Part shown: piece by piece, positions 51,186 to 58,657 of the stretch | Layout: each line of letters begins with the position of its first letter | Numbering within the stretch: the stretch's first letter is position 1 | NCBI RefSeq assembly: GCF_012034175.1 | Contig: NZ_JAATEJ010000006.1 | Location: 124,001 to 188,000 of the forward strand | Origin: Actinacidiphila epipremni | Lineage (GTDB): Bacteria; Actinomycetota; Actinomycetes; Streptomycetales; Streptomycetaceae | Length of the DNA: 64,000 bases | Direction: 5' to 3' | Notes under the pieces: model-generated | Database searches by the model: none | Told to the model about the DNA's origin: nothing | Seen by the model: the letters and a program-made list of their open reading frames with translations, nothing else | Position numbers and translations under genes: made by a program

Positions 51186-51628
51186 GACGCCGCCACCTCC
51201 GCCCCGTCCGGCTCCCCGCCCGCCTTCTCCACCGGTTCTTCCTGCGCCGTCTCGCCCAGCACCGCCGCGGCCACCCGCAGCCCGGCGAGCGCCTTGGGCA
51301 CCCCGACGTACGGCGCCAGGTGCACCATCACCTCGACGATCTCCCTCGGCTCCAGTCCGATCCGCAGGCTGTTGCGGACATGGTCGTCGAGCTGCGGCTC
51401 CACCCCGCCGAGCGCGGTGAGCGCGGCCATGGTGGCGATCTGCCGGTCGCGCAGCGCCAGCCCCTCGCGCTGGTAGGTGCCGCCGAACAGGGCGGTGACG
51501 ATCCAGTCGGCGAAGCCCGGCGCCAGCGCGTCCAGCCGGGCCAGCGTGCCCTCGATCGTCTCCGGGCCGGCGAGTTCGCCCATCAGGCGGTAGCCGGCGG
51601 CGCGGTCGATCACGGCCTTGTGCCTCAC
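51182..51628 (-). CDS. Carboxymuconolactone decarboxylase family protein
   Basis: This 148-residue all-alpha protein fits the gamma-CMD family: FADWIVTALFGGTYQREGL, RDRQIATMAALTALGGVEPQL, HVRNSLRIGLEPREIVEVM and HLAPYVGVPKAL, with conserved His residues but no AhpD-type CxxC, so peroxidase action is unlikely. The last 22 residues are an acidic tail. GTG 51628 overlaps the upstream stop (GTGA) and follows GGGGAGG. It is the middle gene between DUF4865 and a PTE-like hydrolase, all translationally coupled. Confidence 0.88.
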   Translation of the reverse strand: MRHKAVIDRAAGYRLMGELAGPETIEGTLARLDALAPGFADWIVTALFGGTYQREGLALRDRQIATMAALTALGGVEPQLDDHVRNSLRIGLEPREIVEVMVHLAPYVGVPKALAGLRVAAAVLGETAQEEPVEKAGGEPDGAEVAAS

Positions 51629-52212
51629 CACTGCCTCCCCGTGGGGAGCGTGTCCAGTCCGGGGCGGGACAGATGCAGCACCTGGTGGCGCTCCTCGCCC
51701 GGCTCGTCGGGCGCTTCGTCCTCCCACAGGGTGAACCGCAGCAGCTCCCAGTGCCGCGGGTCCACGACCAGCGCCGCCGAGTGCAGCCCGGGCAGCGCCG
51801 CGAGAGCCACCGCCTCCTCCAGCGCGCCGGCGATCACCGCCGCCGGCTCCGTACCGGGCGCGATCGGCCGGGCCCGGCGGCCCGCGGCGCGCGGCGCGGC
51901 GTCGAAGGCCGGGCCGCGGAAGAAGCCGAGCCCCGTCCAGTGCTCGACGACCGGCCGCCCGAAGTCGTTCACGAGACCCTGGAAGCCCGGACCCCACAGG
52001 AAGCTGTTCATGCCCTCGGGGGTGTTCCACAGGTAGAAGGGCGCGTACTGGTTGACCGGCGAGCCGTCGACACCACGCTCCCTGATCAGATACGCCTTCT
52101 GGCCGAGCCCGGGGAAGTCGTCGAGCAGCGGACCCTTGGCGGCCACCCGGTGGCGGATGATCCCCATGTCGTAGTCGGCGGGCAGGGTGATCCGGTAGTT
52201 CATCGCGTGCAC
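51625..52212 (-). CDS. DUF4865 family protein
   Basis: This 195-residue protein has the DUF4865 head MNYRITLPADYDMGIIRHRV and its signature GSPVNQYAPFYLWNTPEGMNSFLWG, read in part. The size and beta-rich pattern suggest a dimeric ferredoxin-like or monooxygenase-type fold; no catalytic residues are known to me. GTG 52212 is preferred because GAGGAG lies 9 bp upstream; ATG 52203 is an alternative. It is the first gene of the DUF4865-CMD-PTE unit and follows a TetR gene on the same strand, which is its likely regulator. Confidence 0.8.
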   Translation of the reverse strand: MHAMNYRITLPADYDMGIIRHRVAAKGPLLDDFPGLGQKAYLIRERGVDGSPVNQYAPFYLWNTPEGMNSFLWGPGFQGLVNDFGRPVVEHWTGLGFFRGPAFDAAPRAAGRRARPIAPGTEPAAVIAGALEEAVALAALPGLHSAALVVDPRHWELLRFTLWEDEAPDEPGEERHQVLHLSRPGLDTLPTGRQW

Positions 52213-52295
52213 GGTTACGTGCTCCTCGGTCGGCCGCGGGATGCGGACGGGAAATCGACACGTCGTCATATCGGTGTGTCGGCAAGTGGTCGCGT

Positions 52296-52315
52296 CGTAC
52301 GCGCCGTCGCGTACG
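52296..52315 (-). terminator. Stem between TetR and DUF4865 genes
   Basis: CGTACGCG (52296-52303) and CGCGTACG (52308-52315) form an 8-bp stem with a 4-nt loop in the 158-bp gap. A second weak inverted repeat, CGACAC (52256-52261) with GTGTCG (52276-52281), lies nearer DUF4865 and may be an operator. Confidence 0.4.
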
Positions 52316-52370
52316 TACGTGAAGGGTCGCTGCGGGCGGGGCGGGGCGGTGCGGGCGGGGCCGGTGCGGC

Positions 52371-52958
52371 TCAGGCGCCGGAGGGCCCCGGCGCGGGTGC
52401 GGCCTGCGCGGCGAGCAGGGCCACGGCGCCGCGGACGGCGGCGTCGAACGGCTGCTGGCTGCCGGCGGCGCGGGCGAGCACGTAACCGCCCTGGACGACG
52501 GCGACGATCATCGCGGCGGTGTCCTCCGGGTCGAGCCCGGGGTGCAGTTCGCCGGACGCGACGCCCTCGGCGAGGACGGCGGCGAGGTGGCCGGTCAGCC
52601 AGCCGAAGGTCTCCTGCACCGGTGCCCGCAGCTCGGGGCTCGCGATGACGTCGGGATCCTGCGCCATCCGCCCGACCCGGCAGCCGCGCAGCGCGTCGCG
52701 CTCGCGCGTCAGGTAGGCGGTGGCCTTCTCCACCGCCGTGCCGCCGCCGGCGATCTGCGCCTCGGCCTGTGCCCGCAGCTGCTCGGCGCTGCGCCGCATC
52801 GCCGCGACCGCGAGGTCGGGCTTGCCCTTGAAGTGGTGGTACATGCTGCCCTGGCCGGCGCCGGCCCGCTCCTGGATGGCCTTGGGGCTGGTGCCGACGT
52901 AGCCGCGCTCCCAGAGCAGTTCCTGCGTGCTTTCGATGAGCCGTTCCGACGTCTCCAT
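52371..52958 (-). CDS. TetR/AcrR family regulator
   Basis: This 195-residue regulator has an N-terminal helix-turn-helix (GYVGTSPKAIQERAGAGQGSMYHHFKGK, about residues 20-47) and a TetR_C-type ligand domain with GCRVGRMAQDP and PEDTAAMIVAVVQGGYVLARA. ATG 52958 is preferred because the next ATG upstream (52973) falls inside a 22-bp palindrome that is probably its own operator. It lies upstream of DUF4865-CMD-PTE on the same strand, and may repress itself and that unit. Confidence 0.9.
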   Translation of the reverse strand: METSERLIESTQELLWERGYVGTSPKAIQERAGAGQGSMYHHFKGKPDLAVAAMRRSAEQLRAQAEAQIAGGGTAVEKATAYLTRERDALRGCRVGRMAQDPDVIASPELRAPVQETFGWLTGHLAAVLAEGVASGELHPGLDPEDTAAMIVAVVQGGYVLARAAGSQQPFDAAVRGAVALLAAQAAPAPGPSGA

Positions 52959-52965
52959 GCCGTCA

Positions 52966-52987
52966 CTGTACATACTAGTTGGTACAG
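52966..52987. promoter_or_regulatory. TetR auto-operator candidate
   Basis: CTGTAC-NN-ACTAGT-NN-GTACAG (52966-52987) is a 22-bp palindrome, symmetric at 18 of 22 positions, just upstream of the TetR start. ACTAGT at its centre is rare in DNA this GC-rich. Confidence 0.7.
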
Positions 52988-53085
52988 ATGTCCAGTGAGC
53001 CGGGGCGGCCCGTCCTCGTCGGCGGGCCGCCCCGGTCGGTCCGCGGCGCGGTCAGGCCCGCGGCGCGGCCGTCGTCAGTACCGCC

Positions 53086-53538
53086 TCACCGGCGCCAGGC
53101 CGGCAAGTCCTTGGCGAGGAACCAGGGCGCGGAGGTCACGATCCCGGTGGCGCCCTTCGGCAGCTTGGGCAGCGGAGGGCAACCGCGGGCGCCCCGGAAC
53201 GGGCCGGGGCCGATCGTGTAGATCTTGTGGAGGTAGAGCTTCACGTCGTGGGGCGGCTTTGCGGCCTTTGCCCACAGGAGCACGCCCTGGCCCGGCCCCG
53301 CCACCTTCCCGGGTGCTGCGGGCCGTCGCGGCAGCACCTGCGACGTGACCTTCTCCCCCTTGCCGACCGGCTCCATGACGGACACGACGCAGATGGACAG
53401 CTGCTGCCCCGCGCGGTGTCCCGCTGCGACCGTCGCGGACTGCGGCGCCGCAGCCGTGCTGGCCGGCGCCGTCGCGACGCCCGCGAGGCCGATGCCGGCC
53501 GTGAGCGCGATCCCCGCGAGGATTCTCTTGTTGTTCAT
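53086..53538 (-). CDS. Putative secreted protein
   Basis: This 150-residue protein has a Sec signal peptide (NKRILAGIALTAGIGLAGVATA, cut probably after ATAPA or STAAA around residues 25-31). The mature part has a pair of Cys (SICVVS, RGCPPL) that may form a disulfide, no transmembrane helix and no domain I recognise. CGGGAG precedes ATG 53538. It is divergent from an OmpR-type two-component system, 137 bp away, which could sense or regulate it; that is inference from position only. Confidence 0.7.
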   Translation of the reverse strand: MNNKRILAGIALTAGIGLAGVATAPASTAAAPQSATVAAGHRAGQQLSICVVSVMEPVGKGEKVTSQVLPRRPAAPGKVAGPGQGVLLWAKAAKPPHDVKLYLHKIYTIGPGPFRGARGCPPLPKLPKGATGIVTSAPWFLAKDLPAWRR

Positions 53539-53604
53539 GATCTCCCGTTTCCGAAGTGGCGCCGGGCCGGCCGGCCCGGCGAACGGAAGACTCGCCCGTG
53601 GAGG

Positions 53605-53621
53605 CTGAAGCGCACCTGAAG
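53605..53621. promoter_or_regulatory. Direct repeat for an OmpR-type regulator
   Basis: CTGAAG occurs at 53605-53610 and 53616-53621, an exact 11-bp spacing as used by OmpR/PhoB-family dimers, in the divergent region between the secreted-protein gene and the response regulator gene. Confidence 0.5.
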
Positions 53622-53675
53622 GCCCGTCGGATGATCTTCATGTTCGCCTTAGGTTCCACGCCCCACGCTGAGGGC

Positions 53676-54344
53676 GTGCGCATACTCGTGGTGGAAGACG
53701 AACACCGGCTCGCCGAGCTGCTCAGGGACGGCCTCACCGGCGAGGGCTTCGCCGTCGACCTCGCCCACGACGGCCGCGAGGGGCTGTGGATGGGCACCGA
53801 GCAGCCCTACGACGTCATCGTGCTGGACGTGATGCTCCCCGGGCTCGACGGCTACACCGTCTGCGCCCGGCTGCGCGAAGCGGGCGTCTGGACGCCGATC
53901 CTGATGCTCACCGCCATGGCCGGGGAGTACGACGAGGCCGAGGCGCTGGACACCGGCGCCGACGACTACCTCGCCAAGCCCTTCTCCTACGTCGTGCTGC
54001 TCGCCCGGCTGCGGGCGCTGGTGCGCCGCGGGGTACGGGAGCGGCCCGCCGTGCTCACGGTCGGCGACCTGCGGGTGGACCCGGCGGGGCTGCGGTGCAG
54101 CAGGGGAGAGGTGCTGATCGCGCTCACCCCCAAGGAGTTCGCGATCCTGCACTGCCTGGCCGGGCGCGCGGGCGAGGTCGTGCCGAAGTCCGAACTGCTC
54201 GCCAGGGCCTGGGACTTCGCCTACGAGGGCGACTCCAACGTCGTCGAGGTCTACATCAGCGCCCTGCGCCGCAAGATCGACCGGCCCTTCGGCCGCAGCA
54301 CGCTCACCACCGTGCGCGGCGCCGGCTACCGGCTGGAGCCGTGA
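53676..54344 (+). CDS. OmpR/PhoB family response regulator
   Basis: This 222-residue regulator has a receiver domain with phospho-acceptor Asp51 (VIVLDVMLPGLDGY), Thr in LMLTAMAG and Lys in YLAKPFSYVVLL, then a winged-helix output domain (LTPKEFAILHCLAG, VEVYISALRRKID, TVRGAGYRLEP). GTG 53676 is chosen because it gives the canonical VRILVVEDE start and a GAGG site; the long in-frame 5' extension is not conserved. The stop is directly followed by the histidine kinase gene, so they form an operon. Confidence 0.95.
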   Translation: MRILVVEDEHRLAELLRDGLTGEGFAVDLAHDGREGLWMGTEQPYDVIVLDVMLPGLDGYTVCARLREAGVWTPILMLTAMAGEYDEAEALDTGADDYLAKPFSYVVLLARLRALVRRGVRERPAVLTVGDLRVDPAGLRCSRGEVLIALTPKEFAILHCLAGRAGEVVPKSELLARAWDFAYEGDSNVVEVYISALRRKIDRPFGRSTLTTVRGAGYRLEP

Positions 54345-54346
54345 GG

Positions 54347-55678
54347 ATGGGCGTCCGGCTGCGCACCATGCTTGCTGCGACGGCGGTGGTCGCCGCGGCC
54401 CTCGCGCTCACCGGCGCGTCACTCTTCGCGTCCCTCGACGCGGGCCTGACCCGCTCGGCGCGCGAGCTGGCCGCCAAGGACGCCGGGGTGAAGGCGACCG
54501 CCGTCCGGTCGGCGGCCACCGGGAGGTCCCCGCTCTGCTCCTTCGGCATCGCTCTGGCACGGCGGCCCGTCTCGACGTTCTCGACGTTCTCGGCGGCGCC
54601 GGCCGCCTCGACGCCCCCGGCCGGCCCGCCGGACGCCGCCGGCCGGAATGTCCTCGACCTGGAAAGGTGCGCGCTGCCCAAGGCGTTCCCCAGCCTCTAC
54701 GTCGTCACCGAGCAGGTGCAGACCGGCGCCGGGCCGGTCACCGTGCAGGGCACGGCGTCCCTGGCCCCGGTGCGCGCCGCCCGGCGCACCCTGGTCATGG
54801 TGCTGGCGCCGGGCGTCCCCGCGCTGCTCGCGCTGGTCGCCCTGCTCACCTGGTTCACCGCGGGCCGGGCGCTGCGCCCGGTGTCGGCGATCAGGGCGAA
54901 GGTCGCCGACATCACCGCGCGCGACCTGCACGAGCGGGTGCCGCAGCCGGCCGGGAACGACGAGGTCGCCGCCCTGGCGAAAACCGTCAACGGCACGCTG
55001 GACCGGCTGCAGACCGCGGTCGGGGCGCACAGGCAGTTCGTCGCCGACGCCGCCCACGAACTGCGCAGCCCGCTCGCGGCGCTGCGGACCCGGCTGGAGC
55101 TCGCCCGGCCCGCCGAACGGCGACTCGCCGGCGAGGCGCTGGCCGACGTGGCGCGGTTGCAGGCCCTGACCGCGGACCTGCTGCTGCTCGCCCGGCTCGA
55201 CGCCCGCGAGCCGGTCCGCCGCCGGGAGACCGACCTCGCGCAGATCGTCGCCGAGGAGGCCGCCAGGCCCCGGCCGCGCACCGACGTCGCGGTGGCGATG
55301 CGGCTCACCCCGGACGTGCTCGTCGACGGCTCGCCCGACCACCTGCGCCGCCTGGTGGCCAACCTGGTCGACAACGCCGTACGCCACGCGGGCGGCACGG
55401 TCACCGTGACGCTGACCCGCGACGAGGCGCGCGGCCTGGCCCGCCTGGACGTCGCCGACGACGGGCCCGGCATCCCCGCCGAGCACCGGGCCGCCGTCTT
55501 CGACCGCTTCACGCGGCTGGACCACGCCCGTACCCGCGACACCGGCGGCTCCGGGCTCGGCCTGCCCATTGCCCGCGACATCGCCGCCGCCCACGGCGGC
55601 AGCCTCCACGTCGTCCCGGACCGCCGCCCCGGCGCGACGCTGCGCGCGGTCCTCCCGCTCAGCGGGGGCGGCTCATGA
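54347..55678 (+). CDS. HAMP-containing sensor histidine kinase
   Basis: This 443-residue kinase has helix 1 near residues 8-30, an extracytoplasmic domain of about 110 residues with two Cys (PLCSFG, ERCALP) that could bond, helix 2 at about 147-168, a HAMP linker (ALRPVSAIRAKVADI), HisKA with His237 (FVADAAHELRSPLAAL), and an HATPase with N box RRLVANLVDNAVRHAGG and G box DTGGSGLGLPIARDIA. GAGG sits before ATG 54347; GTG 54341 would overlap the regulator stop. Cognate to the OmpR-type regulator; signal unknown, possibly an envelope one. Confidence 0.94.
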   Translation: MGVRLRTMLAATAVVAAALALTGASLFASLDAGLTRSARELAAKDAGVKATAVRSAATGRSPLCSFGIALARRPVSTFSTFSAAPAASTPPAGPPDAAGRNVLDLERCALPKAFPSLYVVTEQVQTGAGPVTVQGTASLAPVRAARRTLVMVLAPGVPALLALVALLTWFTAGRALRPVSAIRAKVADITARDLHERVPQPAGNDEVAALAKTVNGTLDRLQTAVGAHRQFVADAAHELRSPLAALRTRLELARPAERRLAGEALADVARLQALTADLLLLARLDAREPVRRRETDLAQIVAEEAARPRPRTDVAVAMRLTPDVLVDGSPDHLRRLVANLVDNAVRHAGGTVTVTLTRDEARGLARLDVADDGPGIPAEHRAAVFDRFTRLDHARTRDTGGSGLGLPIARDIAAAHGGSLHVVPDRRPGATLRAVLPLSGGGS

Positions 55679-55850
55679 CGCGGTGACGCACACCCGCGCC
55701 GCCGGCACCTCGATGCCGGGGCGCGGCGGCCGGGCCCGGCGCGGTCGCGAGCACAACCGGCCCTGCCGCGGGCGGCTTTCGCCATTTTGCGGCGCCGGGG
55801 GCCGCGGCCGATAGGGTGGACGCCAAGCACGCAGCGGGAGGAGAGCGGAC

Positions 55851-56090
55851 GTGGCGGAGAGCACCGCAGGGCAGCCGTTAGCCAACGGGAAGAAGCCGCA
55901 GGTCGATCTGACGGGCGCGGAGTGGCTGTCCAGCAGCCAGGGCAGCGGGGATGTGCAGATCGCCTTCGTCGAGGGGTACATCGCGATGCGGGACGGCCGG
56001 CACCCGGACGGCCCGGCGCTGATCTTCACCCCCGCGGAGTGGCGGGCCTTCGTCCTCGGCGCCCGCGACGGCGAGTTCGACCTCACCTGA
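55851..56090 (+). CDS. DUF397 domain protein with a TTA codon
   Basis: This 79-residue protein is a single DUF397 domain: TGAEWLSSSQGSGDVQIAFVE, then LIFTPAEWRAFVLGARDGEFD. In Streptomyces such proteins pair with helix-turn-helix regulators (WhiJ/BldB-type families) in development; no such partner is adjacent, so this is an orphan copy. Codon 10 is TTA (55878-55880), so translation should depend on the bldA leucyl-tRNA. GTG 55851 follows GGGAGGAGAG. A TAGGGT hexamer lies at 55812-55817, giving a leader of about 30 nt. Confidence 0.9.
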   Translation: MAESTAGQPLANGKKPQVDLTGAEWLSSSQGSGDVQIAFVEGYIAMRDGRHPDGPALIFTPAEWRAFVLGARDGEFDLT

Positions 56091-56178
56091 CGACCCTCAC
56101 CCGACAGCCCGCCCGGCGGCCCGCACCCCGCCCCCCGACCGGCGCGCCCTCGTCCGACGGCGCCCACCTGGCGGCGGG

Positions 56179-56209
56179 GCCGGGCGTACGGAGCCCCCGT
56201 ACGCCCGGC
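56179..56209. terminator. Bidirectional terminator
   Basis: GCCGGGCGTACG (56179-56190) and its complement (56198-56209) form a 12-bp perfect stem with a 7-nt loop between the DUF397 (+) and MDMPI-family (-) genes. Confidence 0.8.
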
Positions 56210-56255
56210 GCCCCGGGTACGCCGCAGGCGGCCCGGCCGGTCCGCGCGGCCGGGC

Positions 56256-56981
56256 CTACGGCCAGCTGCCCAGCCCCGGCAGCGGACCGCCGGTGATCTC
56301 CCCCTCGGGGCGCCGCCCCGCGAGCCACGCCGCGAGGTCGGTGAGCCGGCCCTCCGCGGCGACCGGCGCGCCGCCGCCGTACCGCCCGTACGTCCAGACC
56401 CTGCCGGAATCCACCGCGGTGAGCGTCAGGACGACATCGTCCGGCACCCGTACCGCGAGGAAGTCCAGCAGGTGGGTACACAACCGCGGCGGCCAGCTGG
56501 ACGGGCCCGCGCCCAGCCGCGCGTCCACCGTGTGGATCTCCAGCTCCCGCCACCAGGCCAGCCCCGCCGTCCGCAGCGTGCCGCCGCGGTAGGCCACCGG
56601 GCGCGCCCAGTCCTCGGCGCGGACCGCAGCCCACGACGCCTCGGCCTCCTCCAGCGCCGCCTCCAGCGCCGGGCCCAACTGGGCCGCCGAGCGCCGGTGC
56701 CCGGCCTCGATCGCCGCGTCCCGCGACGCCCTGCCGCCGTCGTAGACCTCGATGGTCCGGCCGCGCAGCGCGTACCGCGCCTGCCGCGCGAGGGCCAGCG
56801 CGACGCCCTCGACATGCGTCAGCACATGCCCGCGCGTCCAGCCGGGCAGCGCGCTCGGCGCGCGCAGCGCCTCGTCGCCGAGGCCGTCGAGCAGGCCCCG
56901 CAGCTTGGCCAGGCCCGCGGCGAACGCGGCGGGCAGGTCGTCGTCCTCGTGCGCCTGCCCGGTTGCCACCGGCTCCGTCAC
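56256..56981 (-). CDS. Maleylpyruvate isomerase family mycothiol-dependent enzyme (MDMPI/DinB-like)
   Basis: This 241-residue protein has the MDMPI N-terminal four-helix domain, with the metal-site segment LPGWTRGHVLTHVEGVALALARQ (read in two parts; His residues present) and the second site RELEIHTVDARLGAG, then a small C-terminal SCP2-like domain. Family members are metal-dependent and use mycothiol; the substrate of this one is unknown. GTG 56981 overlaps the pdxH stop (GTGA), and the longer ATG 57005 is also possible. It is co-transcribed with pdxH. Confidence 0.85.
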   Translation of the reverse strand: MTEPVATGQAHEDDDLPAAFAAGLAKLRGLLDGLGDEALRAPSALPGWTRGHVLTHVEGVALALARQARYALRGRTIEVYDGGRASRDAAIEAGHRRSAAQLGPALEAALEEAEASWAAVRAEDWARPVAYRGGTLRTAGLAWWRELEIHTVDARLGAGPSSWPPRLCTHLLDFLAVRVPDDVVLTLTAVDSGRVWTYGRYGGGAPVAAEGRLTDLAAWLAGRRPEGEITGGPLPGLGSWP

Positions 56982-57637
56982 GGCCACAGCAGACCCCGCT
57001 TCCATCCCTCGTCGGTGTGTGTGTAGACCACCCTGGTGTGCCGCCGGTCCCGGTCGCCCTGCCAGAACTCGACGCTCTGCGCCCGCAGCGTGTAGCCGGT
57101 CCAGCCCGGCGCGACCAGCCCCGGCTCGGCCGCCAGCCGCGCGGCGGACGAGGCGATGGCCGCGTCCCGGGCGGTGAGGTCGGCCAGCGGCGTGGACTGC
57201 CGGGCCAGCAGCGCCTCGGCGCGGGCGCCGGGGGAGCGGGCCAGGAAGTCGGCGGCGCCCGCGTCCGCGGTCCCCGGGCTCACCCGGCCGCGGATCCGGA
57301 CCTGGCGGGCGAGCGGGGACCAGTAGAAGGTGAGCGCCGCGGCGGGGTGCGCGGCGAGCTCGCGCCCCTTGCGCCCGGTGGAGTCCGCGGCGAAGTGCCA
57401 GCCGTCCGGCGTGACGTCCTTGACGATGAGCACCCGGGCCGACGGGTCGCCGTCCTCCCCGAGCGTCGACAGCGTCATGGCGTGCGGCTCGCGCACCCCC
57501 GCCCGTACCGCCGCCAGCAGCCACTCGACGAACAGTTCGTGCGGGTCCGCCGGCAGCGAGGCGACGTCGAACCCGGGCAGGTACCCGGCGAACACGTCCA
57601 GTTCCCGCAGCAGTTCGCGCAGGTCTGACACGGACAC
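56978..57637 (-). CDS. pdxH: Pyridoxine/pyridoxamine 5'-phosphate oxidase
   Basis: This 219-residue FMN enzyme oxidises pyridoxine or pyridoxamine phosphate to PLP. Family marks are EPHAMTLSTLGEDGDPSARVLIVKD (read in part; FMN contacts), ADSTGRKGRELAAHP, LTFYWSPLARQVRIRG and a C-terminal VEFWQGDRDRRH. The C-terminal substrate Arg/His region is present but shortened to WKRGLLWP. GTG 57637 has GGAGGGG directly before it. Its stop overlaps the start of the MDMPI family gene. The opposite-strand CGNR gene begins 43 bp away. Confidence 0.92.
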   Translation of the reverse strand: MSVSDLRELLRELDVFAGYLPGFDVASLPADPHELFVEWLLAAVRAGVREPHAMTLSTLGEDGDPSARVLIVKDVTPDGWHFAADSTGRKGRELAAHPAAALTFYWSPLARQVRIRGRVSPGTADAGAADFLARSPGARAEALLARQSTPLADLTARDAAIASSAARLAAEPGLVAPGWTGYTLRAQSVEFWQGDRDRRHTRVVYTHTDEGWKRGLLWP

Positions 57638-57679
57638 CCCCTCCGAATTAACGGTTTTCGCTCACGATAGCATTAGCCC

Positions 57680-58408
57680 ATGGCAGCTGATCATCTCGCG
57701 GTCGACCTCGCCGTCACCGTCCGCCACGACGGGCACGACGGCATCGCCGACGACCTGGCCGCACCCGAAGGGCTCACCGGGTGGGTCCGCGCGCACGCCG
57801 GGGTGCTGGCCGCCGACCTCGAACCGGCCGGCGGCGCGGCCGGCTTCACCGCCGACGCCGCCGCGCTCGCCGCCGCCGTCGAGGTGCGCACCGCCGTCCG
57901 CGCGCTGTTCGCCCGCGCGGTGCTGCCCGGCCCGCCCAGCGCCGCCGACGCCGGCCGGCTGCCGTCCGCCGCGCAGGCCGCCGACCGGCTCAACGCCGCC
58001 GCGGCCCGGGTGCCGTACGCCCCCCGCCTGGACTGGCCGCACGACGCCGCCCCCACCGCCGGCCGCACCGTCGCCGGCGCCCCCAGCGCGGCCGACCTGG
58101 TCGCCGCCGCGCTCGCCCGGCACGCCATCGCCTTCCTCACCGGGCCCGACCGGGAGCGGCTGCGCGCCTGCCCGGCGCCCCGCTGCGTGCGCTACTTCGT
58201 CAAGGAGCACGCCCGCCAGGAGTGGTGCAAGCCCTCCTGCGGCAACCGCGCCCGGGTCGCCCGCCACCACGCCCGGCACCGGGCCACCGCCGCGCAACGC
58301 GCTGCCGCAGCCGCGCCGGACGCGGGCGGCGCTACAGGCGGTGACGGGGGCGGCGGCGGGGGCGCATCAGGGGCGCACGGAGGAACGGACCTGGCGCGCG
58401 AGGCGTGA
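57680..58408 (+). CDS. ABATE domain / CGNR zinc finger regulator
   Basis: This 242-residue protein has an N-terminal ABATE domain (effector binding, residues 1-150) and a C-terminal CGNR zinc finger: Cys in RACPAPRCVRYF and in EWCKPSCGNRARVARHH (four Cys intact, CGNR present), which binds DNA. A Gly-rich tail follows. It is divergent from the pdxH-MDMPI pair with a gap of only 42 bp that holds AT-rich promoter sequence (GATAGCAT near 57665), so it may repress pdxH. The first residues, MAADHLAVDLAVTV, match the typical start. Confidence 0.88.
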   Translation: MAADHLAVDLAVTVRHDGHDGIADDLAAPEGLTGWVRAHAGVLAADLEPAGGAAGFTADAAALAAAVEVRTAVRALFARAVLPGPPSAADAGRLPSAAQAADRLNAAAARVPYAPRLDWPHDAAPTAGRTVAGAPSAADLVAAALARHAIAFLTGPDRERLRACPAPRCVRYFVKEHARQEWCKPSCGNRARVARHHARHRATAAQRAAAAAPDAGGATGGDGGGGGGASGAHGGTDLAREA

Positions 58409-58657
58409 GCGGTGGCCCGCGGACCGGCCGGCGTGGCAGGCTCCGCGGTGGCCGGCCGGACGGTTGCCTCCCGCACACGCCGCCGCCGTGCCGCGCCGTG
58501 CCGGTCAGGTCCCCTGCCAGTGGCCGATCGGCACGGCCGATCCCGCTCACACACCGCACCTGACGGCGTACGCTGTGAGGCCACGTGAGGTCGACAGGCG
58601 GGAGCCGACGGCCGGGCACGACCGGCCCGCGCCGCACCCGCCGTCAGGGGGTGCACC
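58409..58657. other. 249-bp gap with short repeats
   Basis: No gene seen. GGCCGATC occurs twice 13 bp apart (about 58523 and 58536). TACGCT near 58570 with GTGAGG after it is a possible -10 for the downstream ATPase gene, whose ATG follows AGGGGG. Confidence 0.35.
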
